NCBI GenBank assembly: GCA_022266195.1
Contig: WHVY01000003.1
Span: 992,001-1,056,000, forward strand
Direction of reading: 5' to 3'
Length of the DNA stretch: 64,000 nt
Origin: Tetranychus cinnabarinus
Lineage: Eukaryota; Arthropoda; Arachnida; Trombidiformes; Tetranychidae
The position numbers and the translations under genes were made by a program. This document shows, piece after piece, positions 57,152 through 64,000 of this stretch (positions are counted from its first letter, which is position 1; each line of letters opens with the position of its first letter). Under the pieces are notes generated by a model. That model had not been told where the DNA came from. It ran no database searches and saw only the letters and a program-made list of their open reading frames with translations.

Positions 57152-57508
57152 ATGAAGTTCATATATTTATTGTGTATATTATTGATCATCTTTAGTTATG
57201 TCCAAGCTCTCCCTATCAAATCCGATTCTCTTTCTTCCGATGAATTTTATGAATCTTCATTACAAAGTGATAACATTATCTACAAGAGGGAATCAGAGAC
57301 TCACCCAATACTTAGGGGTAACACTGTATACCTGTCCAAGAAGAAACCAGAGACTCTTCCATCTAGTCCACCAGAACCTTCCATTTTTGTAAGGACATGG
57401 GATAGGTTTGTGCTCTGGACTGACAAAGTCTGGAACGACTTTACCATCGTAATGTATTTTGGCACTCTCGGACTTCTCGAGAAACTGGGAATAAAAGTAT
57501 GGAAATAA
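57152..57508 (+). CDS. Small secreted protein (copy I)
   Basis: 118 aa. Signal peptide MKFIYLLCILLIIFSYVQA, LPIKSDSLSSDEFYESSLQS, and the 19-residue insertion ESETHPILRGNTVYLSKKKP shared with copy B. The PPSVYPVIKEQVT part is deleted, leaving SSPPEPSIFVRTWDRFVLWT. The end TIVMYFGTLGLLEKLGIKVW is hydrophobic. A CYP392-like fragment faces it downstream (58003..58107), parallel to copies B and L. Confidence 0.8.
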   Translation: MKFIYLLCILLIIFSYVQALPIKSDSLSSDEFYESSLQSDNIIYKRESETHPILRGNTVYLSKKKPETLPSSPPEPSIFVRTWDRFVLWTDKVWNDFTIVMYFGTLGLLEKLGIKVWK

Positions 57509-58002
57509 TATTAAAAAAGACTGCAGAACCAGTCCGAATCAAAGCGTTGAAGGAATACAAAATTACAGCAACAGAATCGTTCCCATCAGTACCTTTGATT
57601 TGTTCAAACAATAACCAAAATAACTTTATTTGTGAATTTGTAAATTAAAAATAATTTGAAATTATTTCAATGACTGACTCTACTATGTAATTCCGATGCA
57701 TCAAATCCAATATTGTGACAAAATAAAATAAATTTCAAAAAGCAAAACATGTTCCATTATTTAGCTGATCAAATGACTAATGAAATTGTCTTAACTTACT
57801 ATTTCGTTATTTTGGATTATTATTTTTCAATTATATATTACCAACATTATTGTTATGAGCTATGATTACAGTGATTCTTTTTTAGTCTAAATAACATCGG
57901 TTCATTGATGCTTAAAAAAGGTTATGATTAGTTAAACAAATGATAAATCACTTCAAAATCATTTTGATACACAAATATTAACATGAGAAACATTTAAGTT
58001 CA

Positions 58003-58107
58003 GTCAGAATTGGATATTTTCTCAAAAATTAAAGTTGGTAGGTTGGATGGAAGTCTTGATAAACCAAAAGTTGGTTCAGTTAATATTTCTGTTCCTGATT
58101 TAATCGT
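58003..58107 (-). pseudogene. CYP392-like 3' end fragment
   Basis: The last ~30 codons of the CYP2-clan P450 (SLPSNLPTLIFEKISNS-like) with a broken upstream part. At 58107/58108 it joins, head to tail in opposite orientation, a CYP4-clan fragment. Confidence 0.75.
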
Positions 58108-58375
58108 CCAGAGAAGCGAGCTCATCTTCCAAAGGACCTGTCAATATTTAACTCCAATGGACATAATTTTCAAAACAGCGATGGGAGTATCACCCGAAGC
58201 TCAATTCAAACCAAGTTCATTGTCTGATCAAGCTGTAACTTGGATGAAAAGAGTTAATTCATTAATTAATTCAAAGTTGATTCAATTGAGATATAAATCA
58301 ACAGTGCAATGGACAAATGCCGACGACAAAGATTTCGATGAAAAGTCAAACATAACGGAAACAATATAAACGAAG
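58108..58375 (+). pseudogene. CYP4-clan P450 exon 3 internal fragment
   Basis: It starts within REASSSSKRP-coding sequence and has TPMDIIFKTAMGVSPEAQFK, SSLSDQAVTWMKRVNS and the INSKLIQLRYKST part. The WIFVKSPMGQSFRRH segment is deleted. Confidence 0.78.
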
Positions 58376-58509
58376 GAATATTTTCATGCATCAAATGAAA
58401 AATATTGATTTTCAAACTGCAATCAATTCTAATTTTCTTAAAAAATTAGATTTAATAATTCAATGATATTGTAATTAAGCTTCAAAGATGTGGGCTCTAT
58501 AAACAGGTC

Positions 58510-58570
58510 GACCTTTATCTCGCTGAGAAGCAAAACAAAGTCGATGATGATTCCCTCATTGATATTAAAG
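58510..58570 (+). pseudogene. CYP392-like micro-fragment
   Basis: It encodes LYLAEKQNKVDDDSLIDI, the same part of the P450 as the scrap at 54285. Confidence 0.5.
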
Positions 58571-58730
58571 CAATCCTGGTTCATTTTAGACAATTTCATT
58601 AGTCATTTGATCAGCTAAATAATGGAACATGTTTTGCTTTTTGAAATTTATTTTATTTTGTCACAATATTGGATTTGATGCATCGGAATTACATAGTAGA
58701 GTCAGTCATTGAAATAATTTCAAATTATTT

Positions 58731-59642
58731 TTAATTTACAAATTCACAAATAAAGTTATTTTGGTTATTGTTTGAACAAATCAAAGGTACTGATGGGAAC
58801 GATTCTGTTGCTGTAATTTTGTATTCCTTCAACGCTTTGATTCGGACTGGTTCTGCGGTCGTTTTTATTGTTCTATTTTTGAACCATTTTTTTAAATTTG
58901 TCACTTCTTCTGCCAGTAATACGATTGTATAGTAAGTGCCAAAAGCCAGAAACGTTGCCGCGTCCTCTAACATATACTTTGCCCTTTTAAAAATGGAAGG
59001 TTTAAGAGTTGCTTCCACTGGATAAGCTGACTGGTTGTGGGGTCTTTGTTGTTCTTGTCTCCTCATCCTTTGTCGCTCTGCAAGGTTGTGGAGTATCGCG
59101 TAAGACCCCATAAACAAATTCATTGCCACGAAGTCAAGTGTGCACTTTATCCTTTGCATAATGGAAGGTTTTGGAGCTTTCTTTCTGTACTTCTTCACAG
59201 ATTGGTCAAACTTCATCATGATTTCGTCAAATGCCTTTTTCAAGGCCTTTTGACGCTCCCTCTCAGCTTGGTCAACTTCATCCTTCGATGGAACTTCAAC
59301 TTTGTTTGCTGCAATACCATATGCTGGACGAGGTGGAAGTTTTTGCGGCTGCTGCACTGGAGTGGGCGATTCACGAGGATGAAGACTCACGTCTTTTACC
59401 ATCACCTCTACCCTTTTAAAAATGGAAGGTTTTGGAGTTACTTGCTCTTTTATCACTGGATAAACTGATGGTGGACGAGGTGGAAGAGTCTCTGATTTCC
59501 TCTCAGACAGGTGGACAATGTCATCACTATGTAATGAAGATCTATAAAATTCACCGGATGAAAGAGAATCGGCTTTGAAAGGGAGAGCTTGGACATAGCT
59601 GAAGATGATGAATGATATACACAATAAATATATGAACTTCAT
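58731..59642 (-). CDS. Three-module secreted protein (copy J)
   Basis: 303 aa, more than twice the usual size. After the signal peptide (MKFIYLLCISFIIFSYVQA) come three related modules, each with a PKPS or KPSI-type core. The first is LPFKADSLSSGEFYRSSL with TPKPSIFKRVEVMVKDV (residues ~20-90). The second runs from LPPRPAYGIAANKVEV through a charged helix to KKAPKPSIMQRIKCTLDF and MNLFMGSYAILHNLAERQRM (~105-215). The third, VEATLKPSIFKRAKYMLEDA, is followed by a hydrophobic helix (FLAFGTYYTIVLLAEEVTN). The last ~45 residues (TAEPVRIKALKEYKITATES...) are 3'UTR in other copies. The start is placed at the conserved ATG (59642); an in-frame ATG at 59681 adds 13 residues ahead of the signal peptide. 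Confidence 0.85.
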   Translation of the reverse strand: MKFIYLLCISFIIFSYVQALPFKADSLSSGEFYRSSLHSDDIVHLSERKSETLPPRPPSVYPVIKEQVTPKPSIFKRVEVMVKDVSLHPRESPTPVQQPQKLPPRPAYGIAANKVEVPSKDEVDQAERERQKALKKAFDEIMMKFDQSVKKYRKKAPKPSIMQRIKCTLDFVAMNLFMGSYAILHNLAERQRMRRQEQQRPHNQSAYPVEATLKPSIFKRAKYMLEDAATFLAFGTYYTIVLLAEEVTNLKKWFKNRTIKTTAEPVRIKALKEYKITATESFPSVPLICSNNNQNNFICEFVN

Positions 59643-59749
59643 TTTCACAAAAGTAAAATTGAAAGGTGAAAATAGATTCACGAAAATTGAAGAGACTAGA
59701 GTCTAAAGACTAGTGAATACCCAAACAAAGTTGACTTTTCAAGATGAAA

Positions 59750-59960
59750 GTTGAAAATGGTTTTCATTGATATATCCATTCCTTTATATACCATATTTTG
59801 TCCGCTTAAAACAAAGGCTTTGGATGAACCAGGATTGTTAATTGATCTGAAACAATATTTTTTGACAATGCTTAAGGTGTTCGTGTTTTAAACGTTTTAT
59901 CTGTAGACATGACCATAAGACTAAAATCACACATTAAAAGGATTCTGAATACCTATGTTA
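59750..59960 (-). promoter_or_regulatory. Secreted-family promoter for copy J, TATA at 59782
   Basis: CTTTATATA (+ strand) at 59782..59790. The block is about 20 bp shorter than usual: ACGGCTTAAA is reduced and the GAATCTTG part is lost near 59885. Confidence 0.72.
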
Positions 59961-60491
59961 AAAAAGATTGTCAAACTCTTCAGTCAATGGTAAAGTTGAT
60001 TAGATTTCTGTTTATTTTGATTCCGTGGCTCATCTTTATTCGGTTTTCAGTCATTCAGTTAATCAAAGTTTCATCTTTGACTTCGCTTTCCTCAAAACTT
60101 TTAGTCAGAGAAATCATTAAATTCTGATTTATTTTTGACAATTTCATTTTTCATTTGATCAGCGAAATGATTAAACATGTTTTGCTTTTTGAAATTTATT
60201 TTATTTTATCACAATATTGGAGTTATATATCTGAATATACATAGTGTAGTCATCCATTGAAATCATTACAAATCATGTTTAATATACAATTGCACAAATA
60301 TAATTATTTTGGTTATTGTTTAAACAAATCAAAGATTCAATAGGGAACATTTATGTTGCTGTTTTTTTGTATTCTTTCAATTCTTTCATTTAGACTGGTT
60401 TTGGGGTCCTTTTTATTGTTCTATTTCTAAACCATTTTATTAACTTTGTCTCTTGATCTGCCAGTGACAAGAGTATTCTGTAAGTGGTCAT

Positions 60492-60767
60492 TCACATTAC
60501 TCCCACGAAACCGCGCAGATTTAATATAGTTGAATCTCTCACGTCTTTTACCTTTTTAAAAATGGAAGGTTTTGGAGTTACTTGCTCTTTGATTACTGGA
60601 TAAACTGACGGTGGACGAGTTGGAAGAATCTCTGATTCCCTTCTGATTTCTCTATGTAATGAAGATTCATAAATTTCATCGGAAGAAAGCGAATCGGCTT
60701 TGAAAGGGAGAGCTCGAACATAGCTGAAGATGATGAATGATATACACAATAAATATATGGACTTCAT
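60492..60767 (-). CDS. Small secreted protein, C-terminally shortened (copy K)
   Basis: 91 aa. Signal peptide MKSIYLLCISFIIFSYVRA, LPFKADSLSSDEIYESSLHR, PPSVYPVIKEQVTPKPSIFK, then KVKDVRDSTILNLRGFVGVM and a stop. The usual hydrophobic C-terminal helix is cut off, although the DNA after the stop (60125-60491) still matches the tail codons and 3'UTR of other copies. It may be a recent truncation. Confidence 0.75.
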   Translation of the reverse strand: MKSIYLLCISFIIFSYVRALPFKADSLSSDEIYESSLHREIRRESEILPTRPPSVYPVIKEQVTPKPSIFKKVKDVRDSTILNLRGFVGVM

Positions 60768-60879
60768 TTTCACAAATTTAAGGATTGTAAGGAAGATAAT
60801 ACTAGAAGTAGATTGAAGAGACTAGAGTTGAAATGCTAGGAAATACAGAAACAATGTTTGAGTTTCAAAGATGAAAGTT

Positions 60880-61105
60880 GAGAATGGTTTTCTTTGACAT
60901 TTTTGTCCCTTTATATACCATATTTAAACGGCTTAAAACAAAGTCTTTGTGTTAACCAGGGTTAATAATTGACCTAAAACAATATCGTTTGACAATGTTT
61001 AAGGTGTTCGCGGAATCTTGTTTTAAACGTTTTATCTTTGAACATGACCATAAGGATGAAGTTAGATGCAAAGAATGTTCATGAAAATCTATGTTGAACA
61101 AGTTT
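60880..61105 (-). promoter_or_regulatory. Secreted-family promoter for copy K, TATA at 60909
   Basis: CTTTATATA (+ strand) at 60909..60917. The adjacent GTCAGACAAA element found in other copies is missing, leaving CCATATTTAAACGGC. Confidence 0.72.
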
Positions 61106-61350
61106 AAGACTACTGATGCTGACAATCAGGCTAAAAGTGATTTTCGATTTGAATTTCATTCCTAAAAATTGCATTTCTCATTCCTGTTCGTTTCGGTAAA
61201 CTAATCTTTCATAGTTCAAAGTTAGAGTTCAAAGTAGATTCAAGGGCAATTTACTGGTTAAACACTGGAAAACTGTACACATACCAGAAAAATACAAATT
61301 ACTAAATGTCTTTTTGAGTTTAAAGGTTTATCAATTGCGATTTCTAGGTT
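61105..61350 (+). pseudogene. CYP4-clan P450 3' end scrap
   Basis: A decayed match to the last codons (TIRPKVPLDVNFIP region) and 3'UTR of the intact gene. The frame is destroyed. Confidence 0.6.
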
Positions 61351-61410
61351 GTCACTAAAAAACGCAATTACACTGGACTCTCAAATCTTACACGTCGAAA
61401 ACACTTGATT

Positions 61411-62060
61411 ACTTGGATAATCAAATTCAAAAATTTAATTACTTGGATCAGTGTATTAAAGAAGGATTACGTTTGTTTCCACCAGTACCAATGATTGCTC
61501 GTGAACTGGATCAAGAGGTTATCCTGGATGGATTCAAGATTCCCAAAGGCACTTCAGTAGCAATAATGATTTACTCAATTCATCGAGATCCATTAATCTA
61601 TCCTGATTAGACACCGAAGTCAGTCGATTGAAAGGCGACTGAGCGCCAGTCGTTTGAGCTATCAACTAAGTCGACTCAGTCGACTGCAATAAGAGTCGAC
61701 TGAGTCGACGAAAAGTTTGTTTTTGTAAACATTTTTTGAAAAAAACGTTTATTTCAGATAGTTTTCAACTTTGACTCAATATAAATTCAGCATGTATCAG
61801 TTTTGTAGTTCAGTTGCCTATTGCTCGAGTCGACTTTAGTCGACTTGAGTCGATGAAGTTGTGAGTCGACTAAGTCGACTCAAGTCGACTATCAGTCGTT
61901 GTAACCCTTAGTCAGTCGATTGGAGAATGACTGACTGGCTTCGGTGTCTAATCCTGATCCAGATTCATTCAATCCTGATCGATTTGATTCATATCACATA
62001 TCTTCGATACCAGCTTATGCATTCATCACTTTCAGAGCTGGACCAAGAGTTTGTATTTTG
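61411..62060 (+). pseudogene. CYP4-clan exon 4 fragment disrupted by a hAT MITE
   Basis: Exon 4 sequence runs QIQKFNYLDQCIKEGLRLFP to IHRDPLIYPD, is cut by the element at 61608..61950 (whose first bases TAG make a stop), and resumes at DPDSFNPDRFDSYHISSIPA, continuing to AGPRVCI. There it ends within the haem loop and joins a secreted-family pseudogene in opposite orientation at about 62060. No upstream exons. Confidence 0.9.
61608..61950. mobile_element. hAT-like MITE, 343 bp
   Basis: It is flanked by the 8-bp duplication ATCCTGAT (61600..61607 and 61951..61958). The intact CYP4-clan gene provides the empty site at 50813-50822. The terminal inverted repeats start TAGACACCGAAG(T/C)CAGTC on both strands, one mismatch in 18. 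The subterminal zones hold nine GTCGAC palindromes. There is no transposase. Same family as the left part of the 26029 element. Confidence 0.92.
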
Positions 62061-62313
62061 TATACTTTCAGAGCTTTGATAAAGACTGGTTCTGGGGTCG
62101 TTGTTGTTTTTTTAACCTTTGTCATTGTGCCAGTCTTTCGAGTATTGAGTAAGTCCCAAAAATGCGGGTTTGTTCCACGAAGTTAACCACGTCCTCTACC
62201 ATGACCTTTACCCTTTAAAAATGGAAGGTTTTGGAGTTTCCTTTTCGAACTTCTTCCCTGCTTGGTCAAACTTTTTCATGATTTGGTCAAATTCTTTCCT
62301 CAACCCCTTTTAA
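62061..62313 (-). pseudogene. Secreted-family pseudogene fragment, J-like
   Basis: Read on the minus strand it gives EFDQIMKKFDQAGKKFEKET followed by PKPSIFKG and an early stop, then 3'UTR-like sequence. This corresponds to modules 2-3 of copy J. It has no signal peptide and no promoter. Confidence 0.75.
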
Positions 62314-62479
62314 CGCTTTTGCTCAGTGATGAATGTGATGTTTGTGTTAATTGTGGCTTTCTAGTAACAACCTAGAAATTGCAATTATTAAACCTTTATA
62401 CCCAAAAAAACTTTTTCAATTTGGGTTTCCAGGGCTTGTCTGAAACTTTACTATTGACTGAAGAGCTTGACAATCCTTT

Positions 62480-62720
62480 TTTATCATAGGTATTCACGAA
62501 TCCTTTTTCATATGTAATTTTAGTCTTATGGTCATGTTTAAGATATAAAACGTTTAAAATACGTTCTACCGCGAATACCTTAAGCATTGTCAAACAATAT
62601 TGTTTCAGACCAATTATTAATCCTGGTTCACCCAAAGCCTTTGCTTTAAGCCGTTTAAGTCAGACAAAATATGGTATATAAAGAGATGAATACTTCAATG
62701 AAAACCATTTTCAACTTTCA
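62480..62720 (+). promoter_or_regulatory. Secreted-family promoter for copy L, TATA at 62675
   Basis: LPFK-type block with CTACCGCGAATACCTTAAGC. TATATAAAG at 62675..62683, 147 bp before the ATG. Confidence 0.75.
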
Positions 62721-62821
62721 TCTTGAAACTTCAACACTTTATATTCACTAGCATTTCAACTCTAGTCTCTTTAATTCTTCTTCAATCTATTATTTTCCTT
62801 ACAATCCTTAAATTTGTGAAA

Positions 62822-63214
62822 ATGAAGTTCATATATTTATTGTGTATATCATTCATCATCTTCAGCTATGTTCAAGCTCTCCTTTTCAAAGACGATTCGC
62901 TTTCTTCAGATGAAATTTATGAATTGCCGTATCCAAGTGATAACATCATTCACAAGAGGAAATCAGAGACTCTTCCACCTCGTCCACCATCAGTTTATCC
63001 AGTGATAAAAGAGCAAGTAACTCCGAAACCTTCCATTTTTAAAAGGATAAAAGACGTGAGAGATTCAACTTTATTAACTCTGCGCGATCACCTGGGTGCA
63101 CTGCAGTTTACTTTTATAGGATTACTCGCAAGACTGGAAGAGCGACAAAAGTTAAAACAACAACAAAAACAACAGAACCAGTCCCAAACAAAGCTAAAAA
63201 AGAATACAAAATAA
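62822..63214 (+). CDS. Small secreted protein, LPFK subgroup (copy L)
   Basis: 130 aa. Signal peptide MKFIYLLCISFIIFSYVQA, then LLFKDDSLSSDEIYELPYPS, KRKSETLPPRPPSVYPVIKE, TPKPSIFKRIKDVRDSTLLT, the DHLGALQFTFIGLLARLEER helix, and a Gln/Lys tail (QQQKQQNQSQTKLKKNTK). It is the most complete form of the commonest subgroup, so it is a good reference for the family. A CYP392-like gene faces it from the right edge. Confidence 0.87.
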   Translation: MKFIYLLCISFIIFSYVQALLFKDDSLSSDEIYELPYPSDNIIHKRKSETLPPRPPSVYPVIKEQVTPKPSIFKRIKDVRDSTLLTLRDHLGALQFTFIGLLARLEERQKLKQQQKQQNQSQTKLKKNTK

Positions 63215-63669
63215 CAGCAACATAATCATTTTCATTAGTACCTTTGATTTGTTTAAACAATAACCAAAATAATTATATTGGTGCGATTGAATATTAAAAA
63301 TGATTTGAAATGATCTCAATGAATTACTCTACTATGTGTATTCCAATATATTAAATCCAATATTGTAATAAATAAAATAAATTTCAAAAAGCAAAACATG
63401 TTTCATTATTTCGCTGATAAAATGACTGATGAAATTGTCTAAATTTAGTATTTCATTTTTTCGAGCTTTTCACGGTTTTAATTTTAGGACCAACATTAAT
63501 GTTATGAGCTATGATTACAGTGATTACAATAAATACAGTGATTCTTTTATTCAGTCTAAATAACATCGGTTCATTTATGTTTAGAAAAAGTTATGATTAT
63601 TTAAACAAATGATAAATCACTTCAAAATATTATTCAATATTGATACACAAATATTAACATAACAAACAT

Positions 63670-64000
63670 TTAAGTTAAGTCAGAATTGGATATTTTCTCA
63701 AAAATTAAAGTTGGTAGGTTGGATGGACGTCTTGATAAACCAAAAGTTGCTTCAGTTGATATTTCAGTTCCTGGTTTAACTTTTACACGATATTTTTGTA
63801 ATATACAAACTAAATACAAAAATAATTCAACATTGGCTAAACTTTCACCTGGACAGTTCCTTTTACCAGCACTGAAAGGTATAAGATGAGGTGGTTTCAC
63901 TACTTTAGTGCCATCTTCAGCAAGGTAACGAGTTGGATCAAATTTATCAGGATTAGGCCACAGTTTAGGATCACGATTAATTGACCAGAAATTGAAGATA
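63670..64000 (-). CDS. CYP392-like P450, 3' part, runs off the edge
   Basis: The last ~110 codons of a CYP2-clan P450, open to the end of the window: IFNFWSINRDPKLWPNPDKF, RYLAEDGTKVVKPPHLI, the haem loop FSAGKRNCPGESLANVELF, and the end LPTLIFEKISNSDLT. It differs from the gene at 35468..36997 by only a few residues in this part. The frame is undamaged as far as visible. With copy L it repeats the convergent arrangement seen for copy B and its P450. Confidence 0.88.
   Translation of the reverse strand, partial: IFNFWSINRDPKLWPNPDKFDPTRYLAEDGTKVVKPPHLIPFSAGKRNCPGESLANVELFLYLVCILQKYRVKVKPGTEISTEATFGLSRRPSNLPTLIFEKISNSDLT

Noticed and set aside
59037..59468. 143-codon open frame on the + strand
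   Set aside because: Lies wholly inside copy J on the opposite strand, has no signal peptide and no family resemblance.

Overview
The window is AT-rich eukaryotic DNA with short GT-AG introns and dispersed genes on both strands. The conserved genes are clearly metazoan. An intronless CYP2-clan P450 of the type expanded in spider mites, together with small orphan secreted proteins, suggests a plant-feeding mite, most likely Tetranychus or a close relative. That identification is an inference, because no search was possible.

The left half (about 1-31 kb) is an ordinary gene neighbourhood. In order it holds: the 5' part of a membrane-anchored M28 metallopeptidase (-); FAM91A1 (+); cyclin Y (-) head to head with EMC6 (+); an intronless tropomyosin-like gene (-); an uncharacterised disordered Ser/Arg-rich protein (+, five exons); PKMYT1 (Myt1 kinase, -) head to head with DIMT1 (+); a decayed duplicate of PKMYT1 and its promoter; and a C2H2 zinc-finger gene with an extreme acidic tract (-). 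Exon joins were checked for splice sites and reading phase, and complete gene models are given for all of these except the M28 gene, which runs off the left edge.

The right half (about 31-64 kb) is a birth-and-death cluster. It holds twelve intact copies, plus at least one broken copy, of an unrecognised family of small secreted proteins. All share a near-identical signal peptide and 5' leader, and all lie behind a repeated promoter block of about 200 bp with a TATA box. Interleaved with them are one intact CYP4-clan P450 (four exons, one probable GC-AG intron), one intact and one partial CYP392-like CYP2-clan P450, and many P450 fragments. An orphan terminal exon of an SLC5-type transporter and a Ty3/gypsy pol scrap also lie here. 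The same arrangements recur (secreted gene facing a CYP392-like gene; a CYP4 3' end next to a secreted-gene promoter), so the blocks appear to have been duplicated together. A shared role in host-plant interaction is plausible but not shown.

Several mobile elements could be delimited to the base from target-site duplications. They are hAT-like elements with 8-bp duplications at 26029-26756, 27350-27771, 40752-41355 and 61608-61950; a Tc1/mariner-like 154-bp MITE at 42785-42938; and a 946-bp near-perfect foldback element at 55495-56440 nested inside a degraded copy of the 40752 element. For three of them an intact paralogous sequence in the same window serves as the empty-site reference.
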